Below, piece by piece: positions 25,505-37,962 of a DNA stretch of 64,000 nt; within the stretch, counting starts at the first letter, position 1, and the number at the start of each line of letters is the position of its first letter. Source of the stretch: Eudorina sp. 2006-703-Eu-15 (taxonomy: Eukaryota > Chlorophyta > Chlorophyceae > Chlamydomonadales > Volvocaceae); assembly GCA_003117195.1 (NCBI GenBank), contig BDSI01000043.1, positions 747,977 to 811,976 on the forward strand, written 5' to 3'. The position numbers and the translations under genes are program-made. The notes beneath the pieces are model-generated. The model saw only the letters and a list, made by a program, of their open reading frames with translations. It was not told the DNA's origin and did not search any database.

Positions 25505-25596
25505 CACGTCGCAGAGATAACAGCTGCGCACGGGGGCCAGGACCCGCGGGCACGTCGCAGAGATTACAGCTGCGCACGGGGGCCAGGACCCGCGGG
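25505..25596. repeat. 46-base tandem duplication
   Basis: Two adjacent 46-base copies differ by one visible base (GATAACAG versus GATTACAG). Each contains CAGCTGCGCACGGGGGCCAG. Confidence 0.9.
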
Positions 25597-26837
25597 CCAG
25601 CAGGCGCGGCAGTGGATGTGGCAGCTCCTCAGACGCAGCACTGAAAGAATGCCGGTTGCCCAAGCGTTTCGCCCGCCAGGTTTAACCACGTCTTTGAAAG
25701 CACGCCGGGGATCAGCTTGTGGCATGACAGCTTTGGAAAAGGATCGGGGACATGTCGAATGCTACAGGAAAGCCTCGTCCAATCAGATGTTGCAATCTTG
25801 ATATCCTATCGAGTCTTAGGAGCGCAGCAGTTTCTCTCAGTTGCCCCTGCAGCCAGCAGCTGTCAGTAACTTTGTGATCAAATACCCGGGGGCGACAGGC
25901 TTCCCTCAATACGCCCTGCTACCAGCTCTCGGGAAAAACGACTCCGGGGTACGGTCGCGTCCATTAGTGGCTATCTCCAAATGTGCCTCCTACCTGCTCC
26001 TTCCAGATCCCCAACACCGCATGTGCACGCGTAACCGTGTAGCGTGCAGCATCAAAGCAAACAAGCCTAAGCGCGTGGAAAGGACGTGAGGAGCAAACAT
26101 CTCTTCCGGACCTGACGACGCCCTGTCGCTCCGGCATTCACGCGAACGGCAAACCCACACCCTGTACGTCCCGCCCCGCCGCCCGAGTCTGCACACAGCC
26201 GGCCATCCGAATGCTCTTGTCATGGACATGTGCTGCACGTGGGATGCTCTCTCACAGCAAGAAACTGATGATGATTCTGGAAAGAAGCGCAACCACCCTA
26301 AACAATCACGTCCGAATCACGAAACCTAAACAAGTACACGAGTGGACGATTTCGACGGTCCACGAAAAAGCTGCGACCCTGCGCGTCTGGCGCGCACTTC
26401 AGTGGCCTCGCAGAGCAGGCAGCGTCTGCCAGGTCGGCAGGTGCTCCAGGGGATCTCAGCTGGCGACCCGACGGAACGCCGCTCCAACAACCTCCCGGTT
26501 GTTGACCCCCTCCACAGACATGCGACGGTATGCCCCTAACCCCTAAGTCAAGTACATGTGCACCAGGAGCGACACTTAAACCCATTCTCGACCCGTCTTC
26601 AAAACAATTCCTACATGCCGTACAGTTAGCCGTTGCTAACCCCTGCTCGTCCAACCGTATCCGTACGACTCCGGGTGACAACCCGTCCGCAGTCCCTTGA
26701 AGCGCGTCAAACGTGGGCAACGCAATCATCCGTCGCGCTCGTCCGTGTGTCTCTCCCGACGGCCCGACCCAGTGCTGATGTGGTCCGACCCAGTGCTGAG
26801 CGTCTCCTCACCCCTCCTCGATTTCCTGTGGGGCCAA

Positions 26838-29459
26838 TCAGTTTTCCCTGTACGGCAAGATAGTGATGGTGCCCTGCTCGCTCTTGAGCGTCACCGTCTC
26901 CTCCTCCCGCTTGAGCGCCGGCACGACGTTGCTCAGGGCCTGTTCGGGGAAGGCAAGGATGCAAGCCCGGGTGCAAGTTCGTGGGCGTTGCGATTTGGGT
27001 CGCGGCCAATCTTCTGCACATCAGGGGGGAGGGTCACATGTGGGTCGCATCCTGCCAGGTCCGCCCCACAGCGTCATCAAGGAATAAACTGTGTAACACG
27101 TCCCAAGGAAAGACACCCCACGGGCGGTTCATAGTACCCGGGATCACCGCGTCGGCCGCTACCCAAGGCGGCCGGACTTCCCTGTGTGCACCAACCGTCA
27201 TGTACCGCCATCCTGACCGTGCATTGCTTGACGCTCAGCCAGCGTGACTTTCAATAACCCCCGCAGATGCGAACGCCAGCCGGGGTAGGGCCAGCCGGGG
27301 TGGGCCTCCCCGCGTATTCCGCCGCCGCGCACAAGCACACAAACGTTCCGGCATCGCCCAGGCCCCCAAAGTTTTGTATTCCTGCCCCGCTGCCCCGCTG
27401 CTCCTCGCGATCTCTGATCCCCCAGCGGTGTCCCTACCGTGCCTGACCCCGCCCTGCCCCCTCTTACCTTGGTGAAGTGGTGGGCCAGCAGCCCCAGCGG
27501 CCCGAACACGGAGCACAGCAGAACGCTGTGTAACGTGGGGATGCCGGCACGCAGCCCTGCGGGGGCGCCGTCGAGGGCGGGGATCAGCGGGCTGCGCCCA
27601 ACGGCCCCCTAACGCCAAGAGACAGCAGGCAGCAAGTCGTTCACTCGCGGCCGTTTCGTCCGTACCCAACGGAGCAACCGGGTGGAGAGGCACTGACTGC
27701 TTTGGCGAGGTCTCATTGGCGTGAGAGGGTTATCAAGCGGGTTGTCGGGGGCAATTCGTGATTACCCTGGTGCTGATGCTGTTCAAGAACCGACGTAGGT
27801 GGGGTCCTGCTCGCCCCGCACCTCACAAGCAGGGGCCGACTTTAGGTGGGTAGACTCCCCGGTCCACCCAGGTGCACCCACATCGGCATTGTACCCACCC
27901 ACCCGCTGCCCGCCCTCCCACGCCCTCCCTGCATCTCGCCCGCAGGCGCCGTGCGCTACATCCGGGCAGGGTACCACTTCCGTCAGGCTCTGCGTGTCAC
28001 CATTGTGACATTCGACCCCCCTCCATATTCCCGCCCTCCTAATTCTCCGTCGGCCACCCCGCGGCCCCGCCCCCTGATGTACAGTCATCAGGGGCTGTCA
28101 CTGATCAGCCCTCGGGAGGGAAGGGGGAACCGGCTGCCCTCTGCTCACCCTCCAACAGGCACCACCTCCCCGCGAAGAGGTTGATAACCAGCACATGGAG
28201 GACCCAGGAGGCGGTCACCGGCAGCCGCCCGAACAGCGTCGAGATACCCTCCAGGCGCGGGAAGAACTGCGGGTTGAAGCCGCCTGGGAGCGGGAGAGGG
28301 ACGGCGACAGGAGTCACCGTACAGCGTTAGGAACAGGAGTGCGGTTTCGGCGAATGGCAGTGTGCGGATAACTGCGTGAGGACATGGATAGGGACATGAA
28401 TCGTGTTGCAACTAGTCAGGAGATGAGGCCGACGCCAGGGAAACACGCGTTGTTTGGTGTGCGTGTGGTTGGTGTGTGTGCGTGTGTGTGGTGTGTGCGT
28501 GTGTGTGGCTTGAGGAGAACCCTCGACGTGGCGGGGAGCAAGGGATGCACGGGCGCCATGGCCAGGTGGAAGCAACCAGCCAACCAACACTCGTTGCGCC
28601 AACTTTGGACTGGAGTCATGAATCCTTTTGTGAATGTTAGGGGCCTCCAACCAGCGTGTTACCAAAAACCTTCTCAAGCAGACCTTTGGTCCGCAGATCG
28701 GGTCCCATTGAAGTGTACGGATATTGCTAGGGCCCCATGCATGGAACACCGCCGGGGTCGCTGTATGCGCAAGCGCGCACCCCTAAATATGCATGGGACG
28801 AGCGCCCTTTGACCGCATTTGCAAGTGAAATCATCGCTCAGATCAATCAGGATCAGCGCGCTAGTTCCGGACTGCGCACCTGACAGCCCCTCCTTGAGAC
28901 TACCAGGCATCATAACTTGGAGGGTGTCGGGCGACCAGGATTGCACCAACAAAGCGAGATACGCTAAGCACAGTGGGACGAACGGCCAGACGGATGAGAA
29001 GAACCCAGCGGATTTCCGTGGAAAGAGCGCCATCTGCGAAACGAACCCAAGCGGCCCTCGGGTCGGTGGCGAATTTTGTAAGAAGTGAAAATTTCAAGCA
29101 AATGCCATAACGGCACATACCGTGGCGAAGCACAGTGCCGTGTATGCTGTTGACGCCAAAACGGTGTAAATGACCGCCTCTGGCAAGGTCGCCAGGACCG
29201 GCGCGGAAGCTGTTACAGCGGCAGCGGCGGCAGCTTTGCAGCATGGCTTAGTCGCTGCTGCCGCGGCAGCTGATTGTGTCGCTCGGCACGCAAAGCCCCG
29301 TGCATGGACTTTTCCAGCACATTCTCTATAACCGCATGTCGCGCTCCATGATCGAGTCGATTGCAAAGGCGACCGGCAGAATAACGGGTTCACCAACTGA
29401 TGTCTGGACCAAATGTGTGCCGAAGTGGGTCCGAGCTTCTTCTGAAGCAGAATATCCAT
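26838..29459 (-). CDS. ABA4-like (DUF4281) neoxanthin-synthesis protein
   Basis: Five exons (29121-29459, 28880-29033, 28149-28283, 27468-27556, 26838-26939) close in phase to 272 residues. The DUF4281 core is clear: LASTAYTALCFATMALFPRK, LAYLALLVQSWSPDTLQVMM, FFPRLEGISTLFGR, ASWVLHVLVINLFAGRW, and LRAGIPTLHSVLLCSVFGPL with a following HHFTK. It matches plant ABA4, a four-span plastid envelope or thylakoid protein required for neoxanthin formation, by order and by the W-x-H-x-x-x-x-x-L-F-A signature. The first 60 or so residues are Arg/Ala/Ser-rich and fit a chloroplast transit peptide. The C-terminal exon adds a hydrophilic Glu/Lys tail. Whether this alga makes neoxanthin through it is inferred. 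Confidence 0.88.
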
Positions 29460-30964
29460 CTTGCTCTAGATCACCCGAATCCGAAATGAGCTTGTACTTT
29501 ATGCATTAGATATGTTTGTTATAGAAATCGAGCGGAGTTGCATGTGGGTTTTTAGATCGCATTAACCGAATGGCCAACCACCCGGAGAGCACTATGGTGC
29601 ATGGTCATGATGGCTGACGGTGAGGTCATCTTGTGAAGGTTACATTATGTGGTTTGTGTGATCTTCAAGGATTATAGTTCTCCCGCACTTGGTGTTGTTG
29701 ATTTTCACACTCGGCTCGGTGCACGTACCGGTGTCCTTCGCCGACTTCAAGTCCTCGGGCGAGGGCTGAGTCTGTATTGGGATCATTATCTGCGGTCAGC
29801 CCATTAGCAGATGATGTGCGGTTGACATGGAGGTTGATCCTAAAGTGCTTGGAACAATGCACACGCAAAATTGTTCTTATTTTAGTGAGGACATGTCTCG
29901 TATGCTGATGGAGGCGGTCCGATCTCCTTTGCATCGGCCGTGATTTGCGCAAGGTGGTTTCCTTGTCTGCGAAAATTCCGCAGGTCGCCCAGAGGGGCCC
30001 AATCTTCTGCCCGCCTCTATTCCAAACCATCCACTTCGTCCCGTAACAAAGATAACGTTCCGCAAGCCAAAAAAACCGCGGTGCGCGCTTAGCAGCAAAT
30101 TCAGTCCGGAGCCCCCCCCTTCTGCTCTTCTCATCCCTCAACGTTCAAGCCCTACTGCAGCCGCTGCACGCGCCCGCTGCAGCCCCCCCCTGGAGCTCCT
30201 GCATGTACCGTATGCGCAGCGCCCTGGGGCCGTCATCACTGCTTTGACCACCCCCCACCATTCCTCTTGTGCAGTCCAATGCAGCTCAGTGCAGTTCAAT
30301 GCAGTTTTATGCAGTGCGGTGAGGCGCAGTGTGCTTAGGGGGGGGAACCCGCCCTGTGCAGTGCAGCAGCATAAACCCTAAACCCTCAACCTCTAACCCC
30401 CACACACCCACAATGCAGCGCAGCGCAGCACACAATGCAGCGCAGCGCAGCGCGGTGCGGTGCGGTGCGTGATGACACGGCGGCATCGGGCTGCGTCCGA
30501 TGGATGCCCCCCTGCCTTGTGGTGGTGGGCGGCCCCACTGCACATCTGACACGTCCCGACTGCCCACCCACCCACCCACCCACCCACCCAGAACATCCCC
30601 GAAAGGCCCACCCCTCCCTCCCCGCACGCGCTTGCCCCGCGCACCCCCCGACCACCGCTTCCCCCCTCTCCCGGGGCGTCCCCTCCCCCACCACACACAC
30701 GCCCGCCCGCCCTCCCCCCACCACACACACACACACACACAATTCGCCGCTCAAGTGTCTCAAACACATACACACACGCAGCCGATCGGGCGGGCGGGCG
30801 GGTTGCAATTCTAAACACACGCAGCCGCAGCTGCCTTAGGCCGCAGGCTCCCTTGTTCCGTTGTTGTTCTGCTGTTTGTCCATTTGCAGCTTGTCATGGT
30901 ACGTATTTTGGCCCTTGGTTTGGGTCAGGGGGGCTTCTTCCCTAAACACACAGCCGCAGCTGCC
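29460..30964. other. Intergenic region with GC-skewed short repeats
   Basis: This is upstream of the ABA4-like gene and downstream of the BTB-Kelch stop. Positions 29460-30150 are of moderate GC. A 158-codon minus-strand open frame there (29665-30141) has no recognisable feature. Positions 30270-30480 carry GCAGT and GCAGCGCA short repeats and a telomere-like element (30372-30386). A minus-strand TGTAA lies near 29643. Confidence 0.45.
30372..30386. repeat. Interstitial telomere-type repeat (CCCTAAA)2
   Basis: Two CCCTAAA-type units, the complement of TTTAGGG. Confidence 0.8.
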
Positions 30965-33900
30965 CTAGGCCGCGCACAGCGACAGGCCCGCCCGCCCGCC
31001 GTGGCTCAACGGCGCACACCCCCTCCAGCGCCCCGCCACCACGTCGTAGCACTCCACGCTGGACAGCACCGTCATGTCATCCACACCCAGGCCGCCACCG
31101 CCGCCACCGCCACCGCCACCACCGCCGCCGCCGCCGCTGCCGCAGCCCTGGAAACCCGGAGCCAGCCCCCGCGGCTGCGCGAAGAAAGGCAAACCATTGG
31201 CAGGCAACGGCGCGCTGCCGTACCGGATGGCGCGGGCGCTCGACCCAGCCAAGTACGGCGGGTACAACATGTTTTGCGGCGGCGAGGAGCCGTACGCGCC
31301 GAGGCTGCCGACGGCGAACGGCGGAGCTGGGTGGGGATGGGGGTGGGGGTAAGGATAGGGGTAGGGGTAGGGAGGGGGGTGCTGCTGCTGCGGCGGCGGT
31401 ACATGCTGCCCGCCCGCCGCCGCCGCCGCCGCGGCTGGGCCCCGGCCCCAGGCGCCCGCCAGGCTGCTGCTGCTGCTGCTGCTGCCTCCGCCGGCGGCGC
31501 CTGCAATGGGGGTGCTGTTGCACTGGCCCCCTGCGACGTACAAGCAGCTCCCCAGTGCCGCCATGCCGTGACTGGACCTGCATGAGACCACCATGAGTGT
31601 GTGTGGGGTGGGTTGGGGAGGTGGGATAGAGCGGAGGGGTAGGGGTAGAGGCGCTTCGTACGTCGTCAGGACGTCCACGAGCAAAACAGATCAGCGCCTC
31701 CTAAACTCATCGGGGGAAGGAGAGCGACGGGGAGGGGTTGTGACGCCGCCTCGCTAGTTCTGTCCATCCCGACATCGTCGGTCATCGGTTGGGTGCCCCT
31801 CCCTGTGCGATCGCAAAAGAGGCGCAAACCCACACGGGGCGGGGACGCACAGGCGGTACCGGCGAGGCGGCCAACCGTGGATCGGCGCACACCCGCAGCG
31901 CAGGGTGGCCGCATGGCAGGCGGGACCTAATGGCCCTCCCCGCCCCTCCCTGCCCCGGGGAACGACCCGGCAGCTCGCACTTACCCCTTGTCCTCAATCA
32001 ACAGTTCAACAGAGCGGCGAAACCGCAAAAGAGCACCAAACCGATAACCGCAGATTACCTCCACACACACACACACACTCTACCCCTCCCTCCTTCCCCC
32101 GCGGCGGCAGGGCCCCCCCCCACACACACACCTGGGTGCCGACATGGGCTCTAGGGGGGTCCACCTGCCCTCCCGCGGGTCCAGGGCCTCCAGGGAGGAG
32201 AGGCGGGTGCGGGACTCGTTGACGCCCCCCGACACGTAGATGCGCCCGCCGTGGGACGCGGCCTGCGGGGGGGGGGGTGTTCGCAGGCAGGCAGAGCGGG
32301 AGTGCGTGACATGCGCGGGGCATGGCTGAGCCCGGGAAAGGCCCGTACGCCACACAACCGCCCCTGCCCCAACCCATAAAAAACCCAGCAGTTAAGCGGG
32401 ATACGGAGTTAGGCTGGGGCCGAATGACCATCTGCGTAGGTCGGCATATGTGTGTGTTTAGCTAAGAGACCCAATCGATGGCGGCGCCGCGGCTCGCCGC
32501 GACTCGGTGCCGAAACGCGCCTGCCCGGCCTCGACGTCCCCCCCCTCGCCCTGCCCCTCCTCCAACGTCCCTCCCGCATCACGTGCGTTGCAGCTCTGAC
32601 CGCCCCTCGTACGTATCCATTTCACAATTCTTAACTCCCCGGTCGGCCCTTCCTTCTCCCCCGACGCCAGACGCCGACCCTGCGCTGCGCAGTCCCCCGC
32701 CTCACCGCGGTGTATTTCCTCGCCACCTCCATCTCGCACCCCAGCAGCTGCCACCGACCCGACCCCAGGTCCAGGTACTCCCCGCTGCGGTGCGTGCCGC
32801 CGCCGGCGCCGCCGCCGCCACCCGCCCCGCCGCCGGCGCCCCCCAGCGCAAACACCCGGCCGCCCAGTACGGCACATGCGTGTGCGCTGCGGGGCAGGAC
32901 CATGTCGGGTCCGAGCGTCCAGCAAGAGGGGTAGCAGGCGTAGGAGGCGTCGGGGGGCAGGTCGGCGGTGCGGGTGGGGGTGAGGATCTCCACCGAGCTG
33001 AGCACATGCTGGACCTGGGGGCTTATGGTCAGGACGGAGAGAGGGGACAGGCGGGGGGGAGGGGCGGCGGAGGGGCGGAGGGGGCGGGGGATCGGCCTTC
33101 ATTGACATGCCGGGGGGCGCGGGAGTGACATGCGGGGCAGACGCCGGGTACCTTGGTACGGCACCGTTGGGTGTCTGTCATGGTTGGTTACGTGGGTTAG
33201 GTCGCGATCACGTGCACGATTGCGATCACGTGACGGAGGGGTCATCCGGTCACGTGATGGGTACCGTATCTTGAAGGGCTGTGTCCGGCGCCCACCTGCT
33301 GCATCTGAGACCGGCCGCCGAGCACGGTGAGCATCCCTGCGTGGTACAGGTGGGACGTGGCGGTTGGGACGTGGCGGTTGGGGCGCGGCGGTTGGGGCGT
33401 GGCGGTTGGGACATGGCGGTTGGGACGGGAGGGCTCAGTGAAGGCCAACGAGGGGCGCATCCAACCAGCCGGGATATGTGTGGGCATGGGCATGGACAAG
33501 GGATGCATATGGGCAGTAGCGGTAGAGGCCGGTTGCGGTATCAGCCGCCGCCAGGCAGCACGCCTGCCGTGTACGGTGCCCTCCAGTGCGGGTACGGCGG
33601 CTGCCGCAGGTGGCGGGCTGCATGACGCCCCCCTTTCCTACTCCACCCTACCTCAACCACCAACAGCACATCCGTGCCGCACCTGCGACCGCCACCACGC
33701 CCGCATGCGCCCGGGGCATCAGCAGCGGCGCGGCCGGCTCCCAGCTGCGACCCACGGGTCCGTCGGGGCCCCAGGGCAGCCGCCACACGCTGCTGCACAG
33801 CGGCGTGCCGCCCACCAGGTACACAGCTCCGCAGCTACTCAATAGCGACCTGGATCCAGCCGCGCTGGATCCCAGTGTGGATCCGTGTGCGGATCCGGGA

Positions 33901-36900
33901 ACCATGGCGGAGCCCGTGAATGACAGCCCCTGGAGCAGCGACGGCCCCGCGACCCATTGGTCGGTCCGGGGGTCGTACATCTCCACGGCCTTGACGGAGC
34001 GCCAGCTGGCGTCGTGACCGCCCGCGGCCAGCAGGCCTGACGCCAGTTGCCGCCGCGGCCGGCCGCCGCCGCCGCCGCCAACCAGGTCGCGGGGGCTGCC
34101 GTCGCCGCGACCCGCCGACCCTACGACGGCGCCGACGCGGCGCACGGACTCACTCAGGCCACTGGCGGCGGCGGCGGCGGCCGCCCTCGGCGTCCCTGAC
34201 GGCGACGCCGCAGTGCCGTCAGGACCAGGACCCGCGGGTGCCAGCTCCGGCGCCGTCGCCGCTTGAAGCTCCGACAGGAGCCTCCTCAGCCGCAGCACCG
34301 CGGCCGGGAGGCCAACCCAGGCACTGCCGCCCGCCGCCGCCGCGGCAGCCGCCGCCGCTGCGTGCTCGTGCTCGTACGCATCCAGGAGGGCCCCAAGCGC
34401 ACGGACGCGGGACGGAAGTGACCCACGGGTCAGATTGACGTGCGGCTGGTCCGGCAGCGAGCTCCAATGCACCAGCCGCACCAGCTCCGTCGCGGTGGCC
34501 GTGCAATAGCCGCTGCTACTGCAAGCGCTAGCGCTCCTGCTACAGCCCCCACGGCTGGCGACACCGTCGACTTCGCCGTCACCCAAGCTCCTGCACGGGG
34601 TGCTGCCACCGCCGCCGGGCTGCTCGTCCACCGGATACTGCTCGGCCAACCACTCCAGCGCGCACTGCAGCACGTCGCTCTCCTGTCGGTCGCACAATCA
34701 GCAACCGCCGCGCAGAAGCGAGGGGGAGGTATGGATTGGGGAACGAGGGGGAGGGGGAGGAGGACAGGGCGTGGGGCGACGCGTGGGGATCCCAAACCCG
34801 GGATGCCGCACGGGGCCGGTGGCGGTTCGAGGTACAATCAGCACCCGCCGCCCCCACCTCTCTTCAACAGGTCACGGCCCCCTCCCGCCCGCCCCAGAAT
34901 ACGGCTTCTCAAACCCCGCGCCTTGCTCCCCGGCGGCGCGGGCAGTCAGCAGAAGCAAGTCCACGATTTTCACAAACCTTCCTTCCTCTTACCCTCCATT
35001 TCACGAATCCCCCTCTCCGGCCCCGGCCCCGCCCCCTCCCTGGCCCCGGCCCCCTCCCTGGCCCCCTCCCTGGCCCCGGCCCCCTCCCTGGCCCCGGCCC
35101 CCTCCCCGGCCCCCTCCCTGGCCCCGGCCCCCTCCCTGGCCCCGGCCCCCTCCCCGGCCCCCTCCCTGGCCCCGGTCCCCTCCCTGGCCCCGGCCCCCTC
35201 CCCGGCCCCGGCCCCCGGCCCCGCGCCCAGCAGCCCCAGCTGTCCCCCCGGGCCCAGCTGTCCCCCCCCCGGGGTAGCACTCACGCACTCCGCCAGCAGC
35301 TCCTCGCTCCGCAGCACCTCCAGCAGCAGCTCCAGGGGCAGCGACGACAGCCGCAGCTCGCCCGCCCCCGCCTCCGGGCCGCCCGGGCCGCCGTCGCTGC
35401 TGATCCGGGTGCGGACCAGTACGGAGAAGCGCCGGCACACGTACGACATCTGGGAGGGGGAGGGGACAGGGGTCAGGGGAAGGGACAGGGGCGGCGTAGA
35501 CATGCGGCGAGGAAAAGGAAAAAGAAGAAGGCGGCGTGAAGCCGGGTGAGGGGATGTCGCAACTCGATGGGTACGGCATTAGTGCCGTACCAGGACTTGC
35601 GGGAGGGGGTGCGGGCAGGGCCCGATGGAGTAACGAACGAACACTTAGTACACATATGTGCGTCTCATAGAGCACAGATGTACGGCTCACAGGAGGCACA
35701 TGTACGGCTCACATATGTACGGCTCACCAGCTCGTCCCTGAGCGGCCCCATGCTGTAGCGCCAGGCCAGCAGCAGCAGCGGCAGGCAGGTCTGCAGGCCC
35801 AGGTTACTGCGCATGAACTGGAGGAGAGGGGGGGTGGGCGGGGCGGGTGGGCGGGTGGGTTAGTCCAGCAGGGGGAGGCAGGGGCGCAGGGCAAGGGAGG
35901 GTCCCGCAAACGGGGGGCGGCCGCCACCGCCCGCCGGAGCGTCATCTCGGGTGCATGCAACGGCGCTAATCATCCCCACACACACACACACACATGCGCG
36001 CGCACGCCGCACAGTTGGCGGAGTGTGTCAGGTGGGGTACAGCAAACTGGTGGGTGTTCACGACGGCGTGGCGGTGTGCCGTCGACACCTCACCACCTTC
36101 AGCATTTCGCCACCCAGCCATCCAACGACGATGCCGCCCCGTTCATCTTCCATGCCCCACGTTGTCGCCCCCCTGCTGCTCACCGCCGCGCACGCATCCA
36201 GCAGGGCCGCCGCCCCAAGGTACGACGCCGCGGAGATGAGCCCCTCCAGGTTGTCCGCCGCCACCTCCACCTGCCTGTCGTACAGTGCCCCGACCGCCAG
36301 CCGAAGCGCCCAGCCGTCCACCCCCGGCAGGCTCACCACCGCCGCCGAGGAGCCCGGCGCCCCTGGAGCGCCCTCGCCGCCGCCGGCTCCGCCGCCTCCG
36401 CCTCCGCCGCCGGCCTCCGCGCTCGCCGCCGCGGCGGCGGCCGCCCCCGCCGCCGCCGCCGCGCGCATGTCGCTCATGGCCGTCCCCGCCCCCGCCAGCA
36501 GGGCTCGGAAGTAGCTGCAGGTAGCTGCCAGCACCACGCGGTGCGCGGGCAGGTCCTCCACCTCGCCGATGTCCTCGTCATCCTCGCCGCACGCCGCATC
36601 GCCGGCGGCAGCCGCGGCGAGTCCGGGGGCAGCGTCGCTCGCGACGGCGGCCACGCTGACGCCCTCCACGGTCTCGCCCGCGTCGTCAGCAGCGGCGATG
36701 GCCACGTCGTCGTCGTCGTCAGCAGCGGCGACCGTGACCTCACCGCCGGCGGCGTCCAGCAGCGAGCAGCTGCCGAGTTGGGTCGGGTGCGGACTGCGGT
36801 CAGCTCGAGGGCGGGCTGCGTGACTGGGCCGGGAGGGGACAGTGGGAGGGCCGGGGGCGGCTGCGGTTTCGGGGCGGTGTCGTGCTGTGACGGTCCGCAG

Positions 36901-36984
36901 TACGATGTCGCAGAGGAGGCGCTGGTGCCAGAGGTCCGCGAGGGATGAGGTGAGGGCCGCCGGCTCCAACAGAATGGTCTTGCT
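30965..36984 (-). CDS. BTB-BACK-Kelch (KLHL-type) protein, 5' end open
   Basis: Eight exons (36184-36984, 35728-35817, 35285-35449, 33683-34682, 33296-33336, 32706-33014, 32132-32262, 30965-31577) total 1049 codons in phase. An upstream exon with the ATG is missing; a segment ending at a GTACGT donor near 37214 (VFKGPLDVCRKHVER) may supply it. The BTB domain reads ADLWHQRLLCDIVLRT, then LPAHRVVLAATCSYFRALL, LRLAVGALYDRQVEV and NLEGLISAASYLGAAALLDA. BACK-like helices follow (FMRSNLGLQTCLPLLLLAWR, ESDVLQCALEWLAEQYP). Kelch blades follow: AVEMYDPRTDQWVAGPS, AVYLVGG, GMLTVLGGRSQM, CAVLGGRVFALGG, HGGRIYVSGGVNESRTRLSS, and CLYVAGGQ with VECYDVVAGRWRG. Such proteins usually act as CUL3 ubiquitin-ligase adaptors; that role is inferred. 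Long acidic, Ala and Gly inserts expand both the BTB and Kelch parts. Confidence 0.85.
35035..35232. repeat. CCCTCCCTGGCCCCGGCC tandem repeat
   Basis: About a dozen 12- to 18-base GC-rich units lie in the BTB-Kelch intron between 34682 and 35285. Confidence 0.85.
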
Positions 36985-37962
36985 CTGCAGCCGGAGAGAG
37001 GGGGTAGGGGTGGGGTAAGGGGCGCCCCAGCTTCTTACTCCTTTTCGTCTGCGTCAACGCTTCGCCGTCTGCGTCCGTCCCAACATCGGCGGTTATCGGT
37101 TTGGTGCTCTTTTGCGGTTTCGCTGCCTTTATTGACAACGGGGTAAGGGGCGAGGTGGTGGTAATTGCGTGTGCGACGGTGTGCGTGGGGAAGAGGGGGA
37201 ATGAAACACGTACTTGCTGGCGGTTTGCCTCTCGACGTGTTTACGGCACACGTCCAGAGGCCCCTTGAAGACCACGAAATTTTTTAATGATGATGGGGGA
37301 TTTGCTAGTCGTGAACGCTGGGGTTTTCAACGCGACACGTGCCCCATGGGCCGGTGCAGTAACTTTATCCAGCATGGTAGCATAGCTGCGTAAAATTGTC
37401 TTTAACCTGCACCCCACGCGGCCTAATCTCACCTGGACAACGTGTGGTCCGTCGATCGATTGTCCAGAGGCAGATCCATCAAACATCTTCTCAACAACCT
37501 TAGGATATTATAATCAACTAGACCAGTGTACGATAACAGTACCCGGGCGTAACTGGTGACTTCAAGCTGTTGGTGCTCGAGACCACAGGCTTCGCTCCTT
37601 GGGTCACCAAGTATTGCCCTAGGCTTGCATTGAGATACAGCATACACATTTATGTGCCAAAAACAAAAAAGCTTGCAGTTTCCCACTAAAGCTCGGTTCA
37701 ACTGTCGACGTGAGTTGCGCGAGATGCACGGCACGACAGTCCGTCAATTGAACTTTGATGGCAGAACGCCTTTGATGCAAAGCACTTTTCTCCTAACACA
37801 TTGAATGCAAAAATATGTAAAACTTGAGTTAATCACAGCGATGCCCGTGTTCCCCTGCTTCACGCTCGCAGTACTGCCCAAGCCTCGCGCACTCCTGTCA
37901 CCAGTATGAGCCGTTTGCGACAAGGGACGCCGATATAGTTCCTACATGCTGATTGAGACTTG
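36985..37962. promoter_or_regulatory. Divergent spacer between the BTB-Kelch and RDR genes
   Basis: About 1 kb separates the first supported exons of two oppositely transcribed genes. The AT-richer part, about 37240-37900, most likely holds both transcription starts and the missing BTB-Kelch first exon. The repeat at 37074-37135 has inverted and direct relatives in the last BTB-Kelch intron. Promoter motifs were not identified. Confidence 0.4.

Larger units (their letters stand above)
25355..26837. other. Convergent intergenic region between RPL29 and the ABA4-like gene
   Basis: This region holds the two 3' UTRs. It includes the RPL29 poly(A) signal and a 46-base direct repeat (25505-25596). 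I see no conserved coding exon in the rest. Confidence 0.5.
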
